A stretch of DNA of 64,000 bases from Diphasiastrum complanatum (lineage: Eukaryota > Streptophyta > Lycopodiopsida > Lycopodiales > Lycopodiaceae), in assembly GCA_029204225.1 (NCBI GenBank), contig CM055102.1:12381939-12445938 (forward strand), given 5' to 3'. Each line of letters starts with the position of its first letter. Positions within the stretch are counted from its first letter, which is position 1. The translations under genes were made by a program, and so were the position numbers. The notes beneath the pieces were generated by a model that worked only from the letters and a program-made list of their open reading frames with translations, was not told where the DNA came from and searched no databases. This document shows positions 1 to 10,606 of this stretch, piece by piece.

Positions 1-578
1 CAGTGAGACCAGGTCACATAAGATCTTGCGAGAGTTAGTTTGATTCCAGTGAACAGAAAATTGGATTTAAGTGCCAAAAAATCACTAAAAAGTGAAGATC
101 CAGCAAATCCTTCCAGTAAGAACTCTCGTAGACCCTCTTAATTGATTTAGAATGTCAAATTACATCAGTGATGAAGCCTGCGAGAGTTAGTATGAAGATC
201 TGGTGAAGATAAAGCACAAAAAGTGATTTTGAACCCTCTCAAACAATGAAATTTTGACTTCTTGCGAGAGTTAACTCTCGCAGAGAATTCTATAGTGAGA
301 TCTGACTTAGATCCAGCTATTGTGAAGCTTGCGAGAGCTACTTTCCAGAGATCTGAAAGATATCAAGTTTTTTACCTGCAAAAACAACTAAAGAACCCTC
401 GCATAGCCAACCCTTGCACAAAATAACCCTCGCAGACCAGATCAGTGGAAAGATGTGCAGCAGATCCAGCTGCTATCAAAATCTCAGGTCAATCAGTGCA
501 AGGAGTAAAAATTTATCAAGGAAAAAACCACTATAAAAGGCCTAAAATTCATTTCAGCCGATCAGATCGATTAGATCC
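1..578 (+). promoter_or_regulatory. Probable 5' LTR/leader remnant of the Gypsy element
   Basis: This non-coding stretch precedes the Gypsy gag and is cut by the window edge. It has repeated copies of a short motif, TGCGAGAGTT or its complement AACTCTCGCA and the variant AACCCTCGCA (near 26, 115, 178, 263, 272, 328, 399 and 427). A TATA-like CTATAAAAGG lies at 531-540, just before the coding start. A related motif set and TATA-like box recur at 7180-7590, but the two flanks do not align well by eye, so they may be strongly diverged LTRs or LTRs of related elements. No primer-binding site was recognised. Confidence 0.45.
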
Positions 579-2204
579 TTGAAGATCCAGACTGCATCCT
601 ACTGTATAAGCAAGATCCAATCACTTTGGAACCCACCATCAGATGAATCTGAGATCGGGACGATCAATACACGAAGGATTGCAAATCAGACACTACACCT
701 TCCCAGATTAGCAGCTGTGCAACAAGAGGCAGAATCGGAACCAGCACCAATGGATCCAATGGGCCAACCCGTACCTGTCGCACTCTTGTATGCAATTCGG
801 AGAGCACGGCGGATGGAGATACCAAAATACGACGGATCATCGGATCCCATCCGATTCCTCCAAATCTACAAGCAAGCTTGTGAAATCTGCGGCGAATGGA
901 CACCTGCAGAGAAGCTGCTGTTATTCCCTTTCCTTACTTGCAATGGCTCAGGATTGGTTTTTCAACCTGTAAGAGGAAGAGAAATCCACCTGAGAAGCGG
1001 TTAAAGAGGCTCTCATTATGCGCTTTAAACCAAGAAAGTTCATGGAAGACCCGTTTCTCCTGCTAGGCAAAGTCAAGATGGGAAAACGAGAAAGGGTCCG
1101 AGATTATATTGAACAGGTGAAACATCTACGATCCAAGTGCAGTGCAGTCCTGACTCTCGATCATGCGGTGATCATATGGTTCCTAGCCGGATTACCACGA
1201 AACATCATAAGAGAACTGAAATGACTGGAGCAGTACGCTACTCTACAAGAAGCTATGGAAGATGCCATCAGGGAAGAGGATGAGGGATCTCACAACGAAT
1301 ATCCTTCCACCCACACTCCTACTCCCTCGATTGCATCATCATCATCAAACGCATCCACTCTATTCACAGAACTGTTGTTGGAGCAAATGACAAAATTACA
1401 CAAACAACAGATGGAGCAACTTACGGCGCAGTTTGACCAAAAACTGAAGGCCTTGTAGGAAAGTGTAGCAATAACTCCACATCAACCGAATCCAAACCAG
1501 TTGTAGTATCCTCGACGAGAAAATATATAGTATTCAATATTCACGCAAAACCATACAGCAAATTAGTGTCCAGTCCTAAAGCAAAATCAAAGACTGACAC
1601 ATAGATTCTGCCATCTGTGCAATGCAACATCGCACGATACAACATTTTGCCTGTTTAATCCCAGGGTTGTTCAACAGAAGAGAAGTCCTTATCAGACTTC
1701 TTATCCTTATCATCAAGGGCACCTAACGCGTCAGCAAGGTACGGTGCACCCAATCAACCAGAACGCATGGCCTTACCTGCCCCACCAGGGCCAGCCAATC
1801 AACAAGTGGCCCATGTAAACCTGACAGCAACGGAACAAAAAATGCAAATGCCACCTCAACCTGAGCAGCAACAGTGGTATGGACCAGATGAACCATTTAT
1901 GGATCCTGCCATAAATGAATATGTTTTGGCCTATGTAGCTCAAACTCAACATCAAGGTGGAAGAAATTACGGCTGCTATGGATGCAACGAGGGACACAGA
2001 ATTGCAGAATGTCCCTACAAGGGACAATATACAACCTCCTGTTGGGATTGCGGTTATGGACACTGTTTCAAGAATTGTCCATTTAAACCTGGAACTAGTG
2101 CACCTCTTAACCTCATTGCCATACAGCAACCAACAGTTCCAGCGAGGATGCCATTGAAAGGTCGACAAGACCACGCTCCTATGTTAGTTGTTACGCAAAC
2201 ATAG
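579..2204 (+). pseudogene. gag: Ty3/Gypsy gag, broken
   Basis: This is a structural capsid/nucleocapsid gene of a Ty3/Gypsy retrotransposon. The N-terminal part (579-1004) contains a gag stretch of the type IPKYDGSSDPIRFLQIY, which matches plant Gypsy gags. The AQDWFFNL continuation lies in another frame (790-972), so there is a frameshift near 940. The capsid region resumes at 1018-1224 and ends in a TGA; 1255-1458 carries a Gln-rich, coiled-coil-like tail. After a degenerate gap the nucleocapsid part (1767-2204) has two zinc knuckles, CYGCNEGHRIAEC and CWDCGYGHCFKNC, both of CX2CX3HX4C spacing. At least two frameshifts or stops make it non-functional. Confidence 0.8.
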
Positions 2205-2434
2205 AAGAGGAAGAAAGTGGCTCCCTCACCACCACCATCGGTCACTGACGACCAACCCTCAACTTCAGCACCATATCCAAATGTGAGAGAAGAGAGAAGA
2301 CAGTACCAGAAAATAAGACACTGGATATAAAAAACACAAGGAGAAAAAAGAGCAAGAATGAAACAATCCCACAAAACCTCCAATGAGCGTCGAATGGGAA
2401 CCTCAAACGGGCTCACCACTGTGCACTGATCAAA

Positions 2435-2860
2435 ATGATCGGTTGCACCAACATGGACCACCTTTTCACATGGTGGAGCCTGAGGAACCACGCACTGAAA
2501 AGGCTCACACTTTTGCTGTCAAGCCATGTTAGTTTACCACTCGGAGAACTATTGCGGATTGCACCACAAGCGAAAAGCCTTTTAGCTGAATGGACCAAAG
2601 CGGATGAGGAGCTAGTAGTGCTTGAGCCCATATATTGTGCGGGCTATGATGAAACAAGTAACGTCCTCCACATCAGAGCAGCATGGGAAAGTGAGGAACA
2701 CAATATCACTTTGCCAATCAAACACAAGAGATACGAGGACGAGGTGGCAGTGGTAGATGGAGGATCGGGTGTCAATCTAAACTCCACTATTTTGTACGAA
2801 AAATGGAGATTACAAGGATTGAAGCCAGCCAGATTGCCATCAAGCTAGCAGATCAATCCT
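2435..2860 (+). pseudogene. Ty3/Gypsy aspartic protease region, broken
   Basis: This is the retropepsin part of the Gypsy polyprotein. The reading frame at 2435-2848 ends with VVDGGSGVNLNS near 2749-2785, which corresponds to the D-x-G catalytic loop of plant Gypsy proteases (often VDGGS or VDNGS). It stops soon after, while protease-like coding (a second hydrophobic strand followed by HVLLGRPWL-like residues near 2968-2996) continues in another frame. The neighbours are gag upstream and the RT domain downstream, the normal Ty3/Gypsy order. Confidence 0.65.
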
Positions 2861-3086
2861 GTGTGAAACAAAATGTGTAGTTGCTGATATTCCCGTAAAG
2901 ATAGCAGGCATGCAGTATGTGATTACTTTTGTGGTCATAGATATGTCTGAATCTCCATCTGCATACCATGTTTTACTGGGAAGACCATGGTTGCGGGCTG
3001 CGCAAGTAGCACACAACTAGGGTACAGGAAAACTCACCTTCGAGAACAGAAAATAGGCTGTAAAGGTAGATCCAACCACATGGGCG

Positions 3087-4056
3087 GTGAAACCTATTGC
3101 ACCCAAAGTTGATGACGAATCATCTACGACTGATCATACGATTGACCGCCCAAGGCCAACCAAGGGAGGTCACCATCATTTAGAGATGGATGTGATGAGA
3201 TGGATGGATGTATTAGCAACTATTGACTGCCAGACATGTCAATATGAATCAGATCCAGAACCGAGTACAACTTCACCCAAATGTTACACTATAGACACAC
3301 CAATCACATTTGGAGTGAATGTGATAAACGTAACATGGCTGTCAACGGAGCCGATTGAGAACCCAGTGGACGATGATCTAGTCCCTTGGCAACATGCTCT
3401 AACTTATAATAAGGAGATTGAACTGACGAATGAACAAGTCCTACACCACATGGACCCAGATCGTTACTGAACCAAGAAGGTACCAGCTCAACCACCACAA
3501 AGGTCTGCTATGGCGAAAGTCTCAAGCATCAAACCACCCAAGGCACCTGCGAATAAGAAGAATCAATTGAAGCAACACTACAACCAGGTGATCCGATGGA
3601 GCGACCTACCCGAAGAGGCAGTAGCTACAGTAGACGTTGATATTCGCAACCATGAGGCGAATGTCACAGCAGTCCCAAAGAAAGACAATAAGGATGAACT
3701 GACTAAAATGACAAAAAAGAGCAAAAAGAAGGTGTTGGATTCCTTGAAGTCAATCAAGTTGGACTCAGATACAACGTCATCTTCTACACAAGTGACATAA
3801 AATAAAAAAAATGACCAGTCAGGCCAAGATCAATATGCTGAAAGAAGAATCTCGACGAGCTCCAGTTCATGAGATGCCTGATACTTTCAAGAACTATACA
3901 TTGGACGACATGGTAACCATGATGTCGCAAGCCCAACGAGAACTTGATCAAAGTCAGGCACCAACGGAACAAGTCTTTGAGGGACCTGCACGAACACAGC
4001 CGATGAATCTTGCGGAACCAGGAGAAGAAGAAAGGATAGTGCATGTGGGAGAGTAG
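3087..4056 (+). pseudogene. Spacer ORFs between protease and RT of the Gypsy element
   Basis: Three short open stretches (3087-3470, 3510-3800, 3811-4056) lie in the polyprotein between protease and reverse transcriptase. They are rich in Asp, Glu, Lys and Thr and show no motif that I recognise. Their position and strand suggest the poorly conserved linker seen in large plant Gypsy polyproteins. Stops separate them, in keeping with the decay of the rest of the element. Confidence 0.5.
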
Positions 4057-4080
4057 TTAACACCCACGTAGTTCAAGAGA

Positions 4081-6747
4081 CTACGATCCTTGTTAGTGGA
4101 ATATAAAGACTGTTTTGCCTGGAGCTATAGTGATCTAAAGGGCATTCCGCCAACAGTAGTTCAACACACCATGCCTTTGGTGGATGGAGCAGTCCCCAAG
4201 GTAAGCCGTTACTACCACTGCAACCCGAATTATACAGAATTGATCAAGCAAGAGTTGCAAAAACTTATGGATGCAGATTTCATTCATGAAATCGAGCACA
4301 TGGAATGGGTATCGCCGATAGTTATAGTAACCAAGAAGAATGGCAAAATGCATATCTGTGTGAATCTGAAGGCGCTTAATGTAGTCACCAAAAAGGACCA
4401 TTTTTCTTTACCATTTACAGAAAGTGTCCTCGATAGAGTAGCTGGCGATGAAGCCTATAATTTTCTAGATGGCTTCAGCGGCTACAACCAGGTGAAAATA
4501 GCCCACAGGACCAGCACAAGACAACATTCGCCACATAATGAGGAACTTATGCCTATAAAGTGATGCCATTCGGACTTTGCAATGCCCCAAGCACTGTCCA
4601 ACGAGTCATGCAGACGACATTCAAAGATAATTTCCAAAAAATTTTGAAAATTTTCTTGGACGATTTGTGCATGCATGGACCAGATTCAGAACACTTATCC
4701 AATTTGGAGAAGGTGTTACAAAAATGCTGTGAATACCAAATCTCCTTAAATCCAAAAAAATGTCAATTCTGGGTGACACATGGCTTAATACTCGGCCATA
4801 TAGTGTCAAGACACGGGATCACCATAGATCTATCAAAGGTCAGGATCATTGTTGATCTACCACCACCGGGGACGATCCATGAGGTCTACATTTTCATGGG
4901 TCATGCTAACTATTTCTTCAATCTTGATTTTGCGGAGTTAGCCAGACGAATTTACAAGCTCACAATGGATCCACATTGGAATGAGGAAGCTCTAAAGGCT
5001 TTCTAGAAGATTAAGGATGCATTGGTCTCAGCACCAATCTTACGACCACCCAATTGGTCCATTGAGTTCCACGTGCATACGGATGCATTGAAGTATGCAG
5101 TTGGAGCAGTCTTAACTCAGCCAGGTGAACACAAAACGGATTTTCCAATCCAATTTGCGAGCTGACAGTTCAATGATATCGAAATGAATCATTCAACCAC
5201 AGAGCGGGGAGCACTGACAATGGTCTATGCGGTTAAGAAGTTTCGACACTATTTGATGGTCACACATTTTGCTTTTTTTATGGACCATCAACCCTTGCTA
5301 TATCTTGTTAATAAAACTTGCAACACCGGGAGAATCACCAGATGGCTCCTTTTGTTGTTGGAATTTGATTTTCGGATAGTAGTTTGCAAGGGAAAACAAC
5401 ACTACATGGCAGATCATGTGTCACGAATCAAGGAAAAGGAGATTGCAACCCAACCCGATGATGAGCTGACAGATGCTGTCTTATTTTATGTGGATACAAT
5501 ACCAGAATGGGCTGCCGACATTGTTGAATATCTAATGCGGGGCCAACTAGACAAATCACTACCAAAGATGAAACATCAAAAATTGATCTTGAAGGCTAGA
5601 CCTTATCAGCTGATTGCCGGCTAGTTGTACCGAAGAGGTCTCTTCGACGGTGTATTCTTCCTCATGAGACCAACTAGATCATTTTTCTTTCATATGAAGA
5701 CATGGGTGGAGGCCATTTTGCATCTAACATTATAGTTCGCAAGATCCTGCAATCAGGATGTTGGTGGCCAACGATTCATAAAGACATGGAGGAATACTTG
5801 AAAACGTGCGATGTGTGCCAAAGGGCAAGGAGATCAACGAGATTGAACTATGATGTACTGCACCCAGTCTTAGCCCAAGCACCGTTTGAAAAATGTAGAT
5901 TGGATTATATTGGTCCAATTCACCCTGCAGCAAGGAGTTCCCAGGCTCGATACATAATCGTAGCCATAGACTACCTCACCAAATGGGTCGAAGCCAAGGT
6001 AGTAAGAGTAGCTGATGCTAGGGCCACTGCCAAGTTCCTTCATGTAATATCATTGTGCACTTTGGATGCCCGGTGCAACTAGTCAGTGATTGCGGAAGCC
6101 ATTTCATCAACGAGACCATCAAGGTCCTGTTGGAGGAATTCTTCATGATCCACAGAACTAGTACGTCTTATTATCCTCATGGTAATGGGCAAGCAGAATC
6201 ATCCAATAAGATCATGTGTAGCGTGCTTACGAAAATAGTTGAAGCTAGCAGATCAAATTGGGAACACAAGTTGCATGCTACATTGTGGGCATTCAGGACA
6301 ACATATAAAGGGAGCATTGATCAAACACCCTTCCAATTGGTATATGGTCAGGATGCTGTGATGCCAGTAGAGTTTTTAGTTCCTTCATTAAGGATTGCCA
6401 CTGCTCAATATCTTAATGAGTCCAGATCTCTACAGCTACGCCACAAAGCTCTGCATAAACTCTATGAAACACGGTTACTAACTGTGCATGCACTGGCAAC
6501 TGAAAAGGAAAGACACAAAGCTTGGCATGATCACAAATTACAAAAGAAGGATCTTCGTTCAGGAGATCTGGTCCTGATGTATAAAACCAAGGCGATCAAA
6601 GAGAAGTTAAAATTCACGGGCGAAGGTCCTTATAGGATCAAGAAAATTTTTAATCATGGGGCCGTGAACTTAGAACAGCTTGATGGGACGCCATTCAACA
6701 CACCCATCAATGGTAGCCGGTTGCACAAGTACTGGCCACCACAGTAA
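4081..6747 (+). pseudogene. pol: Ty3/Gypsy reverse transcriptase - RNase H - integrase, broken
   Basis: The RT fingers and palm are seen at 4090-4500 (WVSPIVIVTKKNGK, then LDGFSGYNQV), followed by a frameshift and MPFGLCNAPSTVQRV at 4563. The catalytic box reads FLDD at 4653-4664 instead of the usual YVDD/FMDD. RNase H follows (5030-5624; TERGALTMVYAVKKFRHYL). Integrase spans 5702-6747 in two frames: the C-C half of the zinc-binding region (CDVCQRARRST), the first catalytic Asp in LDYIGPI, the second in VSDCGSHF and the Glu in GNGQAESSNK, then a chromodomain-less C-terminal tail. In-frame stops near 5005, 5163 and 5622 and a frame change near 6060 disable it. The order RT-RH-IN defines Ty3/Gypsy; a Tat/Athila-like lineage is possible. 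Confidence 0.9.
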
Positions 6748-7830
6748 GACAGATCCAGATTGGGAGTGGCACATTACAAAAAGCTAATTTGCTTAGCCAT
6801 CACCGCTAGATCTAAGGAGATCAAGCCAAATCAAGCTAAATCCATCAAGATTCAACTAGATCTGGCAAGATTGGGGAAATCCATCAGAATCCAAGGAGGA
6901 TCCAGATCTTGATAGGGTCAAAAAGGAAGCAAATCATCAGATTGACTGATGGATCTACTACCAAGAAACCATTAGAACTTCCAGAGCACTACCGACAGTC
7001 ACATCAAGCTTGGATGAAGCTGATTACCAGTTTACAAAGGTAAAAATCAAAAAATCTTGAGATCTCGTCAAAAAACACTCTGAAAGAGCACTTTTTTCAT
7101 AATTTTTTGAGATCCACTGGGAGGTAGCTCTTGAAAATTGGACAGTCACTAGATCTGACCTAGATGCATCCATGAAAATCTCTGCGAGAGTTCTTGATGG
7201 AGGAATCATAATTTTTTAGTGTATGCAAAAGTTTCTAGAGGCAGAATTTTTCGAACCCTTGTAGAGCATCAAGATCAACTTACCAGCTCTCGCAAGTGCC
7301 TAAATGGAATCAGAGCAGTGAAATTAGCCTGTCTACATGGTCTGATCTTGAAAATCCAATCACAAAAACAAGTTGTGTGAGAGATCACTTCCTGCGAGAG
7401 TTGAACCCTCACAAACAGCCTGAACCCTCGCAGAACCTTCGCATAGCAGTCAAATCACCTTCTGAACTCTCGCAGACTTCCCTGAGGTCTTAGAATTTTG
7501 TGAAGAAGGTGCTTGCCAAAATTTGGGTGGAACTAAGCAAGGGAAAGTGAATTTCACCTAATACACACTCTAAATTCCGCTATATAAGGGTTGAATTCGA
7601 GTCATTTGTCACCTTTACTAGCGAAGGTCTACCGAAATTTCCACTGAAAATACCAAGTTTTCTCTTTTCAACCAAACTTCCGACCAGTTGTCATCTGCTC
7701 ATATTAAACACCGATCTGCGCTCTGAACTACAATTATTGTCATTCAAGACTCGTTATTCTCAGTTTTCTACTGTTTCCACATCTTTTTCCATTTTTTCTA
7801 CTTTTTTGACCACTATTCATCATTGCTAAC
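6748..7830 (+). promoter_or_regulatory. 3' flank/LTR-like region of the Gypsy element with TATA-like box
   Basis: No gene is seen. After the integrase stop the DNA is non-coding and carries the same CTCTCGCA/TGCGAGAG motifs as the left flank (near 7182, 7285, 7393, 7424 and 7467). A TATA-like CTATATAAGGG occurs at about 7579-7589. This looks like an LTR U3/R region. It may be the 3' LTR of the Gypsy element or the 5' LTR of the unit whose coding starts at 7831. Confidence 0.4.
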
Positions 7831-8409
7831 ATGGCCTTTTCATCCTCTGAAGACTCTGGCGCCAAACATGTGATCCAGCGTGACATCCCCGAGGCCACAC
7901 AGATTTGGCCTCTACCCTCTAACACTCTGATCCAACCATGGCTGCAGACAGTCAGGCTCCTCCTTGAAGCAATGGGTTTTTACTCGGCGCTCTTCCATTC
8001 TGAGATTAACATGGGCCTTGCCCTTCATGCTTACGCCACCTGGGATGAGGACAAGGCTCGTTTCCACTTCCTATACCAAGGTATTACGTACAAGGTCAGG
8101 ATTAACGCCGACTCGATGATCACCATTGGCATTATGTCCGGTGATCGTCAACCCATCTCCCATCGCCACGCCAAAGTTCTGATCAAACCATTCGTCACCC
8201 AAAGCACACCAAAAATTTTCATCCAGACTAACAATCGTTACCTGATAGAAGCTATTAAGGAACCCATCATCCAGACAGCTGCGCATCTGTTGAATAACTT
8301 TCTGGTTATTTCAACATTTCGCAAGGACAGAATCCAGTCTACGCTACTAAGTCAGATAGTGGAATCCTTTCTAAAATTCTCTAACCCTTCCGTTGTGCCA
8401 TACGACTAG
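7831..8409 (+). CDS. Unrecognised ORF upstream of Copia-A (gag-like or transposon-associated)
   Basis: This is a 192-residue open frame starting at an ATG that follows an LTR-like promoter by about 240 bases. I recognise no domain. The protein has a mixed alpha/beta composition with a patch (HAYATWDEDKARFHFLY) and no zinc knuckle or membrane segment. It stops at a TAG, and related composition continues in another frame from 8462. The context (LTR-like DNA upstream, coiled-coil and low-complexity ORFs downstream to 17136) suggests an extra ORF of a large Gypsy/Tat-type element, but this is inference; a host gene remnant is not excluded. Confidence 0.4.
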   Translation: MAFSSSEDSGAKHVIQRDIPEATQIWPLPSNTLIQPWLQTVRLLLEAMGFYSALFHSEINMGLALHAYATWDEDKARFHFLYQGITYKVRINADSMITIGIMSGDRQPISHRHAKVLIKPFVTQSTPKIFIQTNNRYLIEAIKEPIIQTAAHLLNNFLVISTFRKDRIQSTLLSQIVESFLKFSNPSVVPYD

Positions 8410-8461
8410 CATAGCTTCCTTATTCGAGAACTAACAAACTCCATCAAATCCCAATCCTGAT

Positions 8462-8778
8462 TTGTTGTGTAACTTTGCCTGTGCACTTCTTGAGGCAAAA
8501 GTGTGCAGTTTTCAATGCTCATCTGTCATGTCTACCCTTGTGTCACATACTAACCTTTACCCACCATCTCAAGCATCTACCTTCTCCCAACCTGCAGTTA
8601 TTAACACAACGGCCAACAAACAAATACGTGGCGCTGTCTCTACATCCACATCTCCACCTGTTACCCGACGACGTGTCACCACTGCCTCACTAACTACTCC
8701 ATCAACCACCGCCACTTCTTCTTCCATGCAACCCCCCACTCCAATTTCTGTTGTCGCTACCTCTCTTCCTATTCCATC
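8462..8778 (+). pseudogene. Ser/Thr/Pro-rich ORF, 5' half, split by Copia-A
   Basis: This is an open frame rich in Ser, Thr, Pro and Val that runs into the Copia-A LTR. If Copia-A and one copy of its CCATC duplication are removed, the frame continues without a stop into 15217-15679, for about 260 codons in all. This shows that the insertion hit an open frame. The low-complexity composition gives no function; the neighbours suggest it belongs with the ORF at 7831 and the coiled-coil ORFs after 15800. Confidence 0.5.
8774..8778. repeat. Target-site duplication of Copia-A (left), CCATC
   Basis: CCATC directly precedes the 5' LTR and is repeated at 15212-15216 directly after the 3' LTR, as expected for a 5-bp Copia integrase duplication. 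Confidence 0.9.
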
Positions 8779-9433
8779 TGTGAAAATTGTCAACATTTCC
8801 TAGCTAGTTTGAGGCCTAAATTGGCTAAAATTGTAAATAGTTTTGGTTCTGGAGTTTCACACGTGTGAACCAGGCCACAATGTTTTTATTTACTGTATTT
8901 TTTCAGTATGATGAAGTGTCAAACTTCATACCCTTCAAAATGAGACCATTTTGATGTATTTTGGTCATATAAGCCATTTTTAGCTATTTTTCCTATATAG
9001 GGAATATCTAGGGTCAAGTACCTTCTAGAGAGAGGAGAGAGAGTCATCTTCCTCATCCATAAATAGTAGGGAAGTCGTGGAGAACAGGTTGGAGAAACCT
9101 TTTGTATGCTTCATTGAGATCAATAGATCATTGTCATTGTTTCTTCCTCCATTGAGAGCATTGTTGTGTGTATTGTCTTCAAGCTATTGTGTATGATCTT
9201 AGGTGCTTTCCAAAAGTGATAGGCTGATGTATTATGGACTGTATAATGCTATTTTGGGCCGCACTTGATGTTTATGGAAGTTTCCATTTGTGATAAATGC
9301 TTTTTGATCAAGTTCTTTGCATTCTAGGTAGCATAGAATGTGTTGCCAATTCCTAGCTTATGTAGTTTGGAGTGCAAGCATTCAAGCCAATGATCTTGGA
9401 GTTTAGATCCACTTAGGATCTGTATTTTTCACA
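8779..9433 (+). repeat. Copia-A 5' LTR
   Basis: It starts TGTGAAAATTG and ends TTTTTCACA, so the ends are inverted repeats. A palindrome TTCACACGTGTGAA is at 8856-8869. TATA-like sequences (CCTATATAGGG at about 8991-9001 and CATAAATAG near 9058) could place the transcription start. Confidence 0.95.
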
Positions 9434-9445
9434 TGGTATCAGAGC
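9434..9445 (+). other. Copia-A primer-binding site
   Basis: TGGTATCAGAGC directly follows the LTR. This matches the 3' end of plant initiator methionine tRNA, the usual Copia primer. Confidence 0.9.
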
Positions 9446-10606
9446 TGGTTGGCTTCTATTTACAGTAAGTATTCCATTTTTGGTGATATTTGGATGTTTG
9501 ATCAAGTTCTAGCATGATTTTGCATTGCTTTGTTGATCAAATCTTACTAACCTTTGTTTTGTGAGTTGAACTTGTGGATCAAAAGCATATTTCAGGTCTA
9601 TTGAAGATCAGAGGCTGAAAAGAAACTATTTTGGATCAGATCATAACACCTAATCATTTGTGATTGTGAGGCTTGTGCATATTCAATACTAACAATGTTC
9701 TTTTCAATCCTATTGTTGACAATCTCCATTCTTGGATGAACACTCTCCTTAAGTGGATGAAACTTCTCCTTAAGTGGATGACAAATGCTCTTTTGAGTGA
9801 GTTGTAATTCTCCTAAAGGCTGAGCAAAGCTCCCATTTGGATGAAAGATCCCCTTTTTTTGGGTGAACATATTGTAAGCTCCATTGTGAAGAGCATATTG
9901 TAAAGATTGTCATCAATTTTGGCATAAATTTTGGTGTACTTTGTTGAGCATGTAAGTAACTCTCCTTATGTAATTTGATTGGAGCATTTGCTGGAAGGTG
10001 TTAACCATTATGCAAGTGTGTTTTCAGGTTCTTAACAGGTTGAGGAACATTCTCATGTGAAGTGATCTTAGATCTACATCTAAACACCAAGATTTGACAA
10101 GATAGTGAAGCTAGTCTTGTGATTCACTAAGTGTGCTCATTCATTCACCTCTAAATCTTGTATTTATCACTTGCTGGAGTTTATAAACTTTTAGAAGTGT
10201 GGTTTACATGTGGTTTTACAGGTTGAATCAATATCTTAGTGTGTTGATCATATGTTGATCAAGTTTGTTCATTACTAGGTAATCTTGGCATCCTAGTTTT
10301 GGGTATTTTCTAAGAATGCAAGTAACTCTTCACACCATAACTTGATTTGGTCACTTGCTGGAAAGTTTGAGAGCTTAAGCAAGAGTGTGTTCAGGTTGGT
10401 TTGATTTTGTAATCCATTCTTAGTGTGTGCAAAGTGTTGCATGTGTTTCAATCTTCCTTTCTATGCTTGGAAACCATCTAGGTTCAAGATAGAAGTGTTT
10501 TAGGGTCCTAAATCTTCATAGATCTCTTTATCTATCATTTGTTGAGAGAAAAGTGAGTGCTAAGTGCTTTAGGACAGAACCTAAAAGTTGAAGAAACATT
10601 AGAATC
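9446..10606 (+). other. Copia-A leader with internal repeats
   Basis: A non-coding leader of about 1.16 kb runs between primer site and gag. It holds three imperfect copies of a unit of about 80-95 bases (about 9951-10043, 10150-10232 and 10316-10398) that share TTGCTGGA and end in TTTTCAGGTT, TTTTACAGGTT or GTTCAGGTT. No ORF of note is seen. Confidence 0.6.

Noticed and set aside
9434-9445. tRNA-Met-like sequence
   Set aside because: Only the 12-base primer-binding complement is present, not a tRNA gene; the same holds at 24337-24348 and 34836-34847.
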